Positions 1-9,439 of a stretch of DNA of 64,000 bases are shown one piece after another. This DNA comes from Mucilaginibacter lappiensis (lineage in GTDB: Bacteria; Bacteroidota; Bacteroidia; Sphingobacteriales; Sphingobacteriaceae). Within the stretch, counting starts at the first letter, position 1; each line of letters opens with the position of its first letter. The notes under the pieces were generated by a model, which worked only from the letters and a program-made list of their open reading frames with translations, was not told the origin of the DNA and did not search any database. Made by a program: the position numbers and the translations under genes. The stretch lies in NCBI RefSeq assembly GCF_900155965.1, contig NZ_FTMG01000017.1:1-64000 (forward strand), given 5' to 3'.

Positions 1-309
1 ACTCCTAAACAATACGCTTGTTATGCCGGCGTAGCACCTTTTGTGGAAGAATCAGGTATATTCAAAGGGAAAGGCAGAGTATCACACATGGCAAATAAAA
101 AAGTAAAAACACTTTTACATATGTCGGCCATTGTCGCTATACAATACAACCAAGATCTGAAACAATATTATCAGCGAAAAGTAAACGAGCAAAAGAAGAA
201 TAAAATGAGTGTGATCAACGCCGTTAGAAACAAACTTATACTAAGAATATTTGCCTGCGTTAATCACAACTCACACTATGAAAATAATTATCAAAATTTA
301 CTTGCATAG
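1..309 (+). CDS. IS110-family transposase, C-terminal fragment (5' end outside window)
   Basis: The frame is open from base 1 and closes at 307-309, so only the last ~102 residues are seen. They begin TPKQYACYAGVAPF and run through GKGRVSHMANKKVKTLLHMSA to a basic, Asn-rich end. This is the typical C-terminal region (Transposase_20 domain) of IS110-family DEDD recombinases, which move insertion sequences with a bridge RNA and do not make the usual terminal inverted repeats. The catalytic N-terminal half lies upstream, so whether the element is intact cannot be told. An initiation codon at 43 would be internal and is not the true start. Confidence 0.88.
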   Translation, partial: TPKQYACYAGVAPFVEESGIFKGKGRVSHMANKKVKTLLHMSAIVAIQYNQDLKQYYQRKVNEQKKNKMSVINAVRNKLILRIFACVNHNSHYENNYQNLLA

Positions 310-320
310 ATCATAGAAAT

Positions 321-339
321 CGAAGTTTTTGAAACTTCG
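321..339. repeat. Short hairpin after the IS110 transposase
   Basis: CGAAGTTT (321-328) and AAACTTCG (332-339) form a perfect 8-bp stem around a 3-base loop, 11 bases after the transposase stop. There is no T-run after it, so it is a poor intrinsic terminator. It may be part of a structured transcript at the IS end. Confidence 0.55.
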
Positions 340-356
340 TAAATCTCAAATCACAC

Positions 357-463
357 AAAAGTGGGTTTACATGTTTTTTCAAAAAAAATACATAATTAAT
401 TGATTATCAAATATATAAATCAATGTTAACCATAAATTGTGTAAACAATGTAAACCCACTTTT
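357..463. repeat. 16-bp perfect inverted repeat flanking 75 bp, downstream of the IS110 gene
   Basis: AAAAGTGGGTTTACAT at 357-372 is repeated as its exact reverse complement at 448-463. The 75 bp between are AT-rich and hold no gene. Position and symmetry suggest the end of the IS110 element, a bridge-RNA region, or the element's insertion target; the sequence alone does not decide. Confidence 0.6.
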
Positions 464-660
464 TGTTAATTGAGTCAATCCAACCCCAGACTATACATCA
501 ATTCGTGATTGAGTATCCGGATAGATCAAAGAAAAAAGAGGTGGATCATAATTTATGCAGCCTCATCAATTTTAAAAGGTATTCCCCGCATTTCACAATA
601 ATTTCGCATTTTGCAGCTGAACGTAATACGTATTACGTTATACTTACAACGTAAAATAAA

Positions 661-2742
661 ATGTTTTCAATAACCTGGGGGTCAGTTTCCGGATGGTGGG
701 TGCCTGTTTGTTTAATACTCGGCATAGTATATGCCTGGCTATTATACCGGCAACCGGTTAATCTGGGTAAAAATTTCAGGTTGTGGTTAGCCGTTCTTCG
801 TGCGCTGGTGGTGTTTATCATCGCTATGCTACTGGTTTCGCCGCTGGTGAAAACCATTAAATATGATCCGCAGAAACCTTTGGTGCTTATCGCTCAGGAT
901 AATTCATCCTCCATCAATACATTTAAACCTGCCGGTTTTAATTCCACTCAATTCGTAAGCGATCTGGCTAAACTCAAACAACAGCTGGGCGATAAATATG
1001 ATGTGCAGGAATTTAATTTTAGCAAAGACCTGGCTAATGGCCTGTCCGATAAATTCAATGGTAAACAAACTGATATTGCAGGAGCCTTGCAACAACTCAA
1101 TAACCGCTTTGTAAACCAAAATATTGGCGCCCTGATTTTAGCCACCGATGGTTTGTACAACCAGGGTAACGATCCGCAGTACGAAGCTAAAAACATCAAA
1201 ACCAGTATTTATACCATTGCGCTGGGCGATACCGTTGCCAAACGCGACCTGCTTATCGGTAACGTTAATTATAACAAAACCGCCTTTTTGGGTAACGATT
1301 TTGAAATAGAGGTTTTAGCCGCGGCTTACCAAAGCAAAGCCGAGAATATACATCTTACGGTTACCGAAGACGCCAAACAGGTATTCACCCAAACCATCCC
1401 CGTTACTTCGGCCGACTTTAAAAAGACTATTCCCATCAAATTAACTGCTAATAAAAAGGGACTGAGGAAATATAATATCAGCATTGCCCCGGTTAAAAAC
1501 GAACTGTCTACCCAAAACAATACCGAAACCATTTATGTGGATGTGCTGGATGCCCGCCAAAATGTGCTGGTGGTGTACCGCAGTCCGCATCCGGATATTA
1601 CCGTGATTAAACAGGCCATTGAAACCAACAAAAACTTCGATGTAAAAACCACACTGCTCACGGATATTGCCGGTATTAAACTTTCGGATTACAGTCTGAT
1701 TATCCTTTACCAGATCCCGGCGGGAGAATACGCGCCACTAAGAAACTTTATTGCCAAAAGCAAAACGCCAGTTTGGTATATGTTGGGTTCGCAAACCGAT
1801 CTGCAAGCTTTTAATGCTGAGCAAAACAGCGTCAAGATCAGCGCGGGCCGTTCCGAATTGCAGGAGGTGCTGGCCCTGCCCGAAACCGGCTTTTCGGCCT
1901 TTACCCTGTCCGACTCAGCTCGTAAAAAAATAGCCGTAATGCCGCCTTTGCTGGCACCTTTTGGCAGCTACGGCACAGCCGCCAATACCGCTGTGTTGTT
2001 AAAACAAAAAATTGGCGCGATAGCTACCACCTATCCCCTGCTGGCTTTTGCCGATAATGCCGGACACCGCACTGCTATACTCGCCGGCGAGGGTTTATGG
2101 CGCTGGCAACTGGCCGAATACCAGAACTACGGCAATCGCAACACTACCGATGAACTGCTGAGCCAAACCGTGCAGTATTTAACCGCCAATGCCAACCGCC
2201 AACGCTTCCGGGTGTACCCAGCCCGTAACGTTTTTGACGAGGGCGAAAATGTGATCCTGAACGCTGAACTCTATAACGATGCCCTGGAGCTGATCAATAC
2301 GCCCGATGTTAGAATCGAACTAAAAAACCAGGCAGGTAAAAATTATAGTTTCTTGTTTAGCCGCAGCGGGCAAAGCTACCAGTTGGATGCCGGTACACTG
2401 CCCATTGGCGAGTACAGTTATAATGCCACTACCCAGAATGGAACCCAACGCTTTAGCGCCAGCGGACAATTGACCGTAAAACCGCTTAATCTGGAAACCC
2501 GTCAAAGCGCTGCCAATCATCAGCTGCTAAACACCATAGCCAAACAAAGCGGCGGTCAGATGCTACACCCCAACCAGATCAATCAGCTTGCTGATCTCAT
2601 CCGCAAGAACGACAACATCAAAACCGTTGTTTACCAAGACAAACACTACAGCGACATCATTGATGTAAAATGGATATTTGTACTGATACTCCTATTACTA
2701 TCCGGCGAATGGTTTTTACGCAAGCGGGAAGGCGAGGTTTAG
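661..2742 (+). CDS. Membrane-anchored VWA-like domain protein
   Basis: 693 residues. Two membrane segments lie near residues 10-28 and 43-61, then a von Willebrand A-like region whose MIDAS motif D-x-S-x-S is visible at 80-84 (D80, S82, S84), with a later ATDG motif near residue 160. The middle and C-terminal parts look like periplasmic beta domains, and a final membrane segment near 672-687 is followed by a basic tail (RKREGEV). Layout resembles the large Bacteroidota VWA/BatA-like membrane proteins, but no MoxR or Bat partners are adjacent, so the role is unknown. ATG at 661 gives a signal-anchor N-terminus. A short open frame upstream (463-654) is not convincing. Confidence 0.8.
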   Translation: MFSITWGSVSGWWVPVCLILGIVYAWLLYRQPVNLGKNFRLWLAVLRALVVFIIAMLLVSPLVKTIKYDPQKPLVLIAQDNSSSINTFKPAGFNSTQFVSDLAKLKQQLGDKYDVQEFNFSKDLANGLSDKFNGKQTDIAGALQQLNNRFVNQNIGALILATDGLYNQGNDPQYEAKNIKTSIYTIALGDTVAKRDLLIGNVNYNKTAFLGNDFEIEVLAAAYQSKAENIHLTVTEDAKQVFTQTIPVTSADFKKTIPIKLTANKKGLRKYNISIAPVKNELSTQNNTETIYVDVLDARQNVLVVYRSPHPDITVIKQAIETNKNFDVKTTLLTDIAGIKLSDYSLIILYQIPAGEYAPLRNFIAKSKTPVWYMLGSQTDLQAFNAEQNSVKISAGRSELQEVLALPETGFSAFTLSDSARKKIAVMPPLLAPFGSYGTAANTAVLLKQKIGAIATTYPLLAFADNAGHRTAILAGEGLWRWQLAEYQNYGNRNTTDELLSQTVQYLTANANRQRFRVYPARNVFDEGENVILNAELYNDALELINTPDVRIELKNQAGKNYSFLFSRSGQSYQLDAGTLPIGEYSYNATTQNGTQRFSASGQLTVKPLNLETRQSAANHQLLNTIAKQSGGQMLHPNQINQLADLIRKNDNIKTVVYQDKHYSDIIDVKWIFVLILLLLSGEWFLRKREGEV

Positions 2743-2827
2743 GGTAGGTACAGAAGCAAGAGATAAGACAGTAGCCAATGTTATTGGAGCTTGTCATTAG
2801 TTTTATCACTGAACCATAATTAATAAG

Positions 2828-2951
2828 AAGTTTGTCATTTCGAACGAGGTACGAGGAGAAATCTTCTGCGACTGAAGATTTGTATTAAGCAGAAGATTTC
2901 TCTTTCGCACAACGCTCATACCTACCCAAGCTCTATCGAAATGACAAACTT
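2828..2951. repeat. REP-like palindromic element, family A, copy 1
   Basis: Outer arms AAGTTTGTCATTTCGA (2828-2843) and its exact reverse complement (2936-2951) enclose an inner pair GAAATCTTCTGC (2858-2869) and GCAGAAGATTTC (2889-2900). The same two-tier structure recurs at 4302-4431 and in decayed form at 20930-21019. It fills most of the 291-bp spacer between the VWA-like gene and the acyltransferase gene and codes for nothing. Confidence 0.8.
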
Positions 2952-3033
2952 TTTTTATAGAAATAGCTAACATCCCCTATTATTCTTGCTGTTTATTCAA
3001 TAAATTACGACTTAAATTCCCCAATCACATTTC

Positions 3034-4200
3034 ATGTCAGACACTAGCACCGCCAGCATATCCGATAAACATAAATTATTGGGTTTAGATCATTTACGGG
3101 CCTTGGCTATTACCTATGTTCTGCTGTTTCATTATCAACTGTTCGGGCATCCGGAATGGGTAAGTAAGATCGGCGGCTTTGGCTGGACGGGTGTCGACCT
3201 GTTTTTTGTTTTAAGCGGATTTTTGATCGCCGGGCAGCTTTTTAATACCATCAAAAAAGGCAAAGTCATCAATGTGCGCGAGTTTTTCGCCAAACGTTTT
3301 TTCCGGATCATTCCACCTTACCTGGTAGTGCTGCTATTATATACCGTCATTCCATCCCTGCGTGAGCGGGAACACATGGCCCCAATCTGGAAATACCTCA
3401 CTTTTACCCTAAATTTTGGTTTAGATCTGAAAACCACCGGCACCTTTACCCACGCCTGGTCGTTATGCGTGGAGGAGCAGTTTTATTTAATACTGCCTTT
3501 AACCTTTTGGCTGCTCAACTATTTTAAAGCGGGTAAAAAAGCCATTTACATCCTCGCGGGATTGTTTATTGCCGGTTTTGTGATCAGGTACACCGGCTGG
3601 CACTATTTTGCAGAGCCGCACATCGCCGAAGATGATTTTGGAGCGATATGGCACCAGGTGATTTACTACCCTACCTACAACCGCTTAGACGGATTACTTA
3701 TCGGTGTGAGCATTGCCGGCGCCTATACTTTTTATCCGCGCGTAAAAGAAATAGCAAACAGGTATAATCACCTTCTGATGCTACTGGGCTTGGTAGTTTT
3801 AATAGCCGCTTATTTTGTTTGCTCACCGAATGAAAGCTTAATCAGCACCATCTGGGGTTTTCCCCTGGTTTCGCTGGGGTATGGATTAATTTTGGCAGCC
3901 ATCGTTTGTCCTTTCAATTTCTTATATCGCCGCCAATCTGCCATTACGGCTCAATTGGCCACCCTATCCTATAGCATCTATCTTTCGCACAAACTGGTGA
4001 TCCATCTTACCCAAAGTCTGCTCCAAAAAACCGGTATCGACAAAAACAGCAACCTGATGATGCTTTGCTGCCTCCTCAGCACTATCGCAAGTGCATTGAT
4101 ACTAAGATACACTATCGAAAAGCCATCCCTGAGAGTTAGGGATAAGTTATTACATCGCTGGAGACATAGTAAGAAGCACGCGGTTGTGGAGGTGGTATGA
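3034..4200 (+). CDS. Acyltransferase family 3 (OafA/YrhL-like) membrane protein
   Basis: 388 residues with about ten hydrophobic segments, the full length of an integral membrane acyltransferase 3 domain. Seen in the sequence: LDHLRALAITYVLLFHY with the family histidine near residue 32, GVDLFFVLSGFLI near 54-66, a basic RFFRIIPPY loop, and HAWSLCVEEQFYL near 145. The family moves acyl groups, often O-acetyl, onto surface sugars, peptidoglycan or lipids. There is no periplasmic SGNH extension. It has no polysaccharide operon beside it, so the acceptor is unknown. Confidence 0.87.
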   Translation: MSDTSTASISDKHKLLGLDHLRALAITYVLLFHYQLFGHPEWVSKIGGFGWTGVDLFFVLSGFLIAGQLFNTIKKGKVINVREFFAKRFFRIIPPYLVVLLLYTVIPSLREREHMAPIWKYLTFTLNFGLDLKTTGTFTHAWSLCVEEQFYLILPLTFWLLNYFKAGKKAIYILAGLFIAGFVIRYTGWHYFAEPHIAEDDFGAIWHQVIYYPTYNRLDGLLIGVSIAGAYTFYPRVKEIANRYNHLLMLLGLVVLIAAYFVCSPNESLISTIWGFPLVSLGYGLILAAIVCPFNFLYRRQSAITAQLATLSYSIYLSHKLVIHLTQSLLQKTGIDKNSNLMMLCCLLSTIASALILRYTIEKPSLRVRDKLLHRWRHSKKHAVVEVV

Positions 4201-4253
4201 TGGAAATAAAACTGCAAAATAAGTATATTAGAAATAAAGAGCTCAAGCCCAGT

Positions 4254-4517
4254 GCGATTCCCTCCCAACGGGCTACCGTGTGGACACATCTTTTTGAAAA
4301 ATGTCATTTCGAACGAACAAGCGTGGGCTCGCGCCTGGAGTGAGGAGAAATCTTCTGCGCTATACGTGTTTGGTATGCAAAGTTCGTATCAGTCGCAGAA
4401 GATTTCTCCTCGTTCCTCGTTCGAAATGACACCTCTATTTGTTTAATTTAACTATAATGAGGACTTTTTAATCAAAAAAAGATGTGTCCACACAGTAGCC
4501 CGTTGGGAGGGAATCGC
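4254..4517. repeat. Nested palindrome: 42-bp outer arms around a family A REP-like element (copy 2)
   Basis: The outer arms at 4254-4295 and 4476-4517 are reverse complements at 41 of 42 positions. Inside sits the family A element: TGTCATTTCGAACGA (4302-4316) pairs exactly with 4417-4431, and an 18-base arm starting GAGGAGAAATC (4342-4359) pairs exactly with 4394-4411. The whole 264 bp can fold into one long cruciform. It lies downstream of the acyltransferase gene; apparent reading frames inside it are by-products of the repeat. Confidence 0.85.
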
Positions 4518-4580
4518 GCAGGGCTACACTTTTTGACTATCCCTTATCGTTCCAACACCCAGTTTTCGAATTTCAATTTC

Positions 4581-4619
4581 ATATAGAAAGCGCTGGGTAA
4601 AACCCACCGCTTTCTATAT
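4581..4619. terminator. 39-bp hairpin between convergent genes
   Basis: The 18-base arms around a 3-base AAA loop match at 17 of 18 positions (arm ATATAGAAAGCGCTGGGT). It sits between the plus-strand acyltransferase locus and the 3' end of the minus-strand divIC-like gene. It lacks a clear T-run, so it is a probable transcript end or barrier rather than a textbook terminator. Confidence 0.5.
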
Positions 4620-4656
4620 CTTAATTCTTGACTCTTATCTCTTGGTTCTAAAAACC

Positions 4657-4956
4657 CTATTTCTCCTTTTTCTCGTGCACGATCACATAAACGTCCTCAT
4701 TGTCTTTTTTCATGAGGTATTTTTCGCGGGCAAATTTTTCGAGTTTTTGGGGGTTCGAGGTTAGTTCGTCCAATTCTTTGGTTACCTGGTCGATCTCTTT
4801 TTTATAAAAATCGCGTTCTTGTTTTAGCTTATTTACCTGGCGGCGATATTCGTACTGCGAAAACAGATCGTTTTTGTCGAAGAATATCATCCACACTAAA
4901 AAAGCCATGGTAACCAGAAAAAACTTATTCTTTACCAGGTTAATGAGGCGTTTCAT
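4657..4956 (-). CDS. Septum formation initiator (DivIC/FtsB-like)
   Basis: About 99 residues from the Met of MKRLINLVKNK; a start 24 bases earlier (4980) would add eight poorly fitting residues. A single membrane segment (FFLVTMAFLVWMIFF) is followed by a coiled coil (EYRRQVNKLKQERDFYKKEIDQVTKELDEL) and the family's end motif NPQKLEKFAREKYLMKK. This is the bitopic divisome subunit that joins FtsL and FtsQ at the septum. It lies 3' of the helicase gene, within a minus-strand run that also holds lspA and eno; ftsB sits near eno in many bacteria. Confidence 0.87.
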   Translation of the reverse strand: MKRLINLVKNKFFLVTMAFLVWMIFFDKNDLFSQYEYRRQVNKLKQERDFYKKEIDQVTKELDELTSNPQKLEKFAREKYLMKKDNEDVYVIVHEKKEK

Positions 4957-5138
4957 GGATATTGGCTCTATAAATTTCATTTAAAGCTATTTAAAAAATT
5001 GTAGAGGTACAAATATGCTTATTAACTTATTAACAATAGAATTGCTTGTTAGTTGATTGGGTTCTACTTCAATAAACTACGTATTAACGGTTCATCTAAG
5101 TTAACTCAATCAATAACTCACTTAATCAACCAATCAAC

Positions 5139-6518
5139 TTAATGCCTGTTTCCGCCTGATGAGCGACTGGCTCCGCTCATGCCGCTTCCGCCGCCTGGTT
5201 TATTACTGCCACCGCGACTGTTGCCACCACCCGAACGGTTACCACCACCTGAACGATTGCCGCCTCCACCATTACCGCCACGACGTTTGTTACCACCACC
5301 GCTCCGGCCTGATGACCCGTTACGTAAGTTGGCATTAGCCGTTCCTTTTTTGGCGCCAAGGCCGGCAGCTATAGCTACAGGACTAAGCGGGTAAGGGTGC
5401 CCTTCTTCCACAGGGATCTCTTTAGCTATCAGCTTATGGATGTCTTTTAAAAATTCTATTTCATCTTCATCGCAAAAAGAAAGCGCGATACCACTTGCTC
5501 CCGCACGACCGGTACGGCCAATACGGTGTACATAGGTTTCGGGGATGTTAGGGATCTCGTAGTTGATTACGTGGGTCAGCTCGTCGATATCAATACCACG
5601 GGCCGCAATATCGGTAGCGATTAGTACACGTGTTGTGCGATTTTTGAAATTGCTAAGAGCCCGCTGACGCGCGTTTTGTGATTTATTGCCGTGGATGGCC
5701 TCGGCAGTAATACCGGCGCGCACCAGATCCTTCACCACCTTATCGGCACCGTGTTTGGTACGGGTAAATACCAGGGCGGTTTTTATGTTTTTATCTTTCA
5801 GGATATGGATCAGCAATGATTTTTTATCGTTTTTATCTACATAAAAAAGCGACTGCTGTATGGTATCGGCAGTGGAAGATACCGGGGTAACTTCTATTCT
5901 TTCGGGATCAGACAAAATGCTATCCGCCAGTTGCTGTATCTCTTTAGGCATGGTTGCCGAAAAGAACAGGGTTTGCCTTTTAGCAGGTATTTTAGTGATG
6001 ATTTTTTTAACATCATGCACAAATCCCATGTCCAGCATACGGTCGGCCTCATCCAGGATCAGCATTTTTACATGCTCCAGGTGTACGTAACGTTGGTTCA
6101 CCAGGTCGAGCAAACGACCCGGGGTGGCTATCAGAATATCCACACCGCGCCTTAAAGCGTCAACCTGCGGGTTTTGTGAAACACCGCCAAAAATAACCAG
6201 GTTTTTTAAGCCGGTATGTTTACCATAAGCAGTAAAGCTTTCGGCAATTTGTATAGCCAGTTCGCGGGTTGGTGTAAGAATAAGCGCCTTAATGGTCTTT
6301 TGCTCCTTATGCTGTATTCTATCTTCATGCAACAATTGCAAAATAGGTAGCGCGAAGGCAGCGGTTTTACCGGTACCGGTTTGAGCGCAGCCTAAAAGGT
6401 CGCGTCGTTGCAATACAATAGGTATAGCTTGCGCCTGTATAGGGGTTGGTGAGGTATATCCCTCTGTTTTTAAAGCCTTTAATAAGGGCTCAATTAAATT
6501 TAAATTTTCGAATGACAT
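5139..6518 (-). CDS. rhlE: DEAD-box RNA helicase, RhlE type
   Basis: 459 residues when begun at MSFENLNL, the usual Bacteroidota start; an upstream ATG at 6551 adds eleven weak residues. Motifs in order: Q motif [10 protein letters not shown] (25-33), Walker A AQTGTGKT (45-52), PTRELA, DEAD (156-159), SAT (187-189), ARGIDI and [10 protein letters not shown]. The last ~65 residues are a low-complexity Gly/Arg/Ser/Asn tail ([10 protein letters not shown] repeats) that binds RNA in related proteins. The family unwinds short RNA duplexes in ribosome assembly and cold growth. It has its own promoter-like sequence (6615-6648). RhlE is the best-fitting name among the close DEAD subfamilies. Confidence 0.9.
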   Translation of the reverse strand: MSFENLNLIEPLLKALKTEGYTSPTPIQAQAIPIVLQRRDLLGCAQTGTGKTAAFALPILQLLHEDRIQHKEQKTIKALILTPTRELAIQIAESFTAYGKHTGLKNLVIFGGVSQNPQVDALRRGVDILIATPGRLLDLVNQRYVHLEHVKMLILDEADRMLDMGFVHDVKKIITKIPAKRQTLFFSATMPKEIQQLADSILSDPERIEVTPVSSTADTIQQSLFYVDKNDKKSLLIHILKDKNIKTALVFTRTKHGADKVVKDLVRAGITAEAIHGNKSQNARQRALSNFKNRTTRVLIATDIAARGIDIDELTHVINYEIPNIPETYVHRIGRTGRAGASGIALSFCDEDEIEFLKDIHKLIAKEIPVEEGHPYPLSPVAIAAGLGAKKGTANANLRNGSSGRSGGGNKRRGGNGGGGNRSGGGNRSGGGNSRGGSNKPGGGSGMSGASRSSGGNRH

Positions 6519-6614
6519 GTAATGATTGTAATGTGTATGTGCTATCGCCAAAGCATAAGCGGGTCTGAAGAGTTTCGGTGATCAAAACCGTAAGCGATTA
6601 TGTAATCTTTTTTG

Positions 6615-6648
6615 CAAAGATACGCTTTTTATTGAAGATGCTAACAAA
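6615..6648 (-). promoter_or_regulatory. Candidate housekeeping promoter for the helicase gene
   Basis: Read on the minus strand: TTTG (6648-6645), a 22-base spacer, then TATCTTTG (6622-6615), a match to the Bacteroidota -33/-7 pattern TTTG and TAnnTTTG. It lies about 95 bases before the helicase start, leaving a moderate 5' leader. Confidence 0.55.
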
Positions 6649-6721
6649 TGTGCGGATGTGCAAATTTCAAATGTGCAGATGACTCAAATATCTCCTTTTG
6701 TTTTCGTATATTTGTATACAT

Positions 6722-6985
6722 AGCAGCCCGGGTTTCTGAAAAAAGGAAATTCGGGCTGTTTAGTTAAGGGATAAAAGGGTCAAAAATCGACCATTTATCA
6801 GATAGCTATTTGACAATCAATAAATTAATACTTTTTAAACCTTTCAAAACCCATCAAAAATTTGTTAAAAAGTGTTAAAATGGCGTTAAAATTTAGTTAA
6901 AGTGGCCAAAAGTGAAGTATTTTTAGCCTGTTTTGACTAAAAAAGTGTTAAAATTTAAGGTTTAAAAAGTTTTTAGGTAACCCAG
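6722..6985. repeat. Dispersed ~260-bp intergenic element, copy 1
   Basis: Fills the gap between lspA and the helicase gene. Read on the minus strand it matches 17398-17655 in order: an AAACTTTTTAAACCTT start, TTTTAACAC blocks, a conserved core (TTTAAAAAGTATTAATTTATTGA then TGTCAAATA), and an end hairpin (CAGCCCG...CGGGCTG, 6724-6757). On the plus strand GTTAAA occurs at 6864, 6874, 6885, 6896 and 6947, that is with spacings of 10, 11, 11 and 51, close to whole turns of the DNA helix. No coding frame. Confidence 0.7.
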
Positions 6986-6993
6986 GGGTTAAA

Positions 6994-7536
6994 TTAAACC
7001 GCCACTTTTTCGGGATTATTTTCGGACTTTTTATTTTTGGATCCCCTGTCATTTAAAAACGACTGGAGTAATAACAGACCCACTCCTATCATGATGGAAA
7101 CATCGGCTACATTGAACACCCCTGTTTTAAACCAGGGATATTTGATAAGCATAAAATCGGTTACACCGCCATAAACCCAACGGTCGTAAAGGTTACCCAT
7201 ACCACCGGCAAGTACCAGCAGAATACCCAGCACAGTTAGTTTATGCAGGTTGGTTTTGATAACGATATAAGCCAGGCCAAATAACAGTACCGCTGCCGGC
7301 ATTAGCGTGAGAAGCATAAATCGCCAGGGGTTACCTAATGAATCACCCAGACTTAAAAAAGCGCCGGTATTTTCAACCCGGGTAATGAGGTAATGAAGAT
7401 TATTTTTGAAAGGCAGTATCTCTTCGTAATAGCGAAAGTTATGGCGTATATAGTTCTTGGAGATTCTATCTAAACCGATATCAGCAACCAGGATCAATAC
7501 TATGACCAGGCCCCTCAAAACCCATTTCTTGTTCAT
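6994..7536 (-). CDS. lspA: Lipoprotein signal peptidase (signal peptidase II)
   Basis: 180 residues with four membrane segments. The two catalytic aspartates are in the expected motifs: D118 in GGMGNLYDRW and D145 in FNVADVSI. It cleaves prolipoproteins ahead of the lipid-modified cysteine in the inner membrane; several lipoproteins in this window (mini-lipoproteins, MACPF protein, papain-like protein) are presumed substrates. The C-terminus is a basic, Asn-rich tail (RGSKNKKSENN). It lies downstream of a small conserved gene and enolase on the same strand, 60 bases after the former. Confidence 0.95.
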   Translation of the reverse strand: MNKKWVLRGLVIVLILVADIGLDRISKNYIRHNFRYYEEILPFKNNLHYLITRVENTGAFLSLGDSLGNPWRFMLLTLMPAAVLLFGLAYIVIKTNLHKLTVLGILLVLAGGMGNLYDRWVYGGVTDFMLIKYPWFKTGVFNVADVSIMIGVGLLLLQSFLNDRGSKNKKSENNPEKVAV

Positions 7537-7596
7537 TAATGTGTTCGTATATGTGTTAGGTAATAACGTAGGTGGTGTGGTTAAATTATTGGGAGG

Positions 7597-7917
7597 CTAC
7601 TGCTTAGGAAGTGGATATTCGCCCATGAAACCCTTATCACGTTTGGTTTGCTCCCAGTTATTGGTATAGGCTGCCAGCCAGTAATCGTACTTGTCAAAAT
7701 CAAATTCCAAGGTGGTATATGGTTTTAAAAAAGTAGCGTCGACAGGCTCCAACTGATAGGTATCAAATATGGGATCGTCGGCATCGGCCTCAAAATAGTT
7801 TTGCAGGATGGACAGCTCCATAGGCCTAAGCTCAGCTTCGCCAGCTAAGGATTCGTCGGCTTTATTAAAGTACTGTATTTCCCGTTTTAACCATTCGGGC
7901 TGTTTGTTCTTTCCCAT
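7597..7917 (-). CDS. Small conserved protein of unknown function
   Basis: 106 residues, soluble, acidic and rich in aromatic residues (YFNKADES, FDFDKYDYWLAAYTNNWEQ). No signal peptide, membrane segment or known motif. It lies between eno and lspA on the same strand, after a terminator-like hairpin (7931-7966) that separates it from eno. I do not recognise a function; its position suggests a conserved Bacteroidota gene co-expressed with lspA. Confidence 0.75.
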   Translation of the reverse strand: MGKNKQPEWLKREIQYFNKADESLAGEAELRPMELSILQNYFEADADDPIFDTYQLEPVDATFLKPYTTLEFDFDKYDYWLAAYTNNWEQTKRDKGFMGEYPLPKQ

Positions 7918-7930
7918 CTATACCAATTAA

Positions 7931-7966
7931 AAAAGAGCCACCTGTTTTTAAGCAGATGGCTCTTTG
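7931..7966 (-). terminator. Intrinsic terminator of eno
   Basis: On the minus strand AAAGAGCCA and CTG pair with CAG and TGGCTCTTT around a TTAAAAA loop, with one mismatch, followed by a T-run (7934-7929). It lies 11 bases after the enolase stop and just ahead of the next gene, so it may end eno transcripts or reduce read-through. Confidence 0.8.
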
Positions 7967-7976
7967 ATAAGTTGAA

Positions 7977-9275
<1,299 letters not shown>

Positions 9276-9310
9276 TTATTGTCAGATATTTGTAATTTGT
9301 AAACCGCGGG

Positions 9311-9342
9311 CTAAGTTAACAGCAAATTCAGGAAATCGCAAA
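9311..9342 (-). promoter_or_regulatory. Candidate promoter of eno
   Basis: On the minus strand TTTG (9342-9339), a 20-base spacer and TAACTTAG (9318-9311), one mismatch from TAnnTTTG. It ends about 40 bases before the enolase start. Confidence 0.45.
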
Positions 9343-9359
9343 AAAGAGTTCAGATATTA

Positions 9360-9439
9360 GAGTCAAGAATCAAGATGAGAAAAAATGATTATTAGGTAAG
9401 GCTTTTCCTAACTCTTGATTCTAACATCTTGACTCTTAA
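9360..9439. repeat. Low-complexity inverted spacer repeat (AGAGTCAAGAATC type)
   Basis: AGAGTCAAGAATCAAGATGAG at the left is mirrored by CTCTTGATTC and ATCTTGACTCT at the right, around AAGGCTTTTCCTAA. It lies between eno and the DUF2490 gene. Related words (TTCTTGACTCTTATCTCTTGG) occur at 4624-4646. One of several such wordlike repeat families in intergenic DNA here. Confidence 0.6.

Noticed and set aside
463-654. 63-residue open frame before the VWA-like gene
   Set aside because: Begins with TTG inside the inverted repeat, low-quality composition and no ribosome site; likely leader DNA.
4252-4446. Open frame in the nested palindrome
   Set aside because: Lies entirely in repeat DNA; frame is produced by the palindrome arms.
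5179-5394. Pro/Leu-rich plus-strand frame opposite the helicase tail
   Set aside because: Complement of a Gly/Arg-rich tail; a shadow of the helicase gene.
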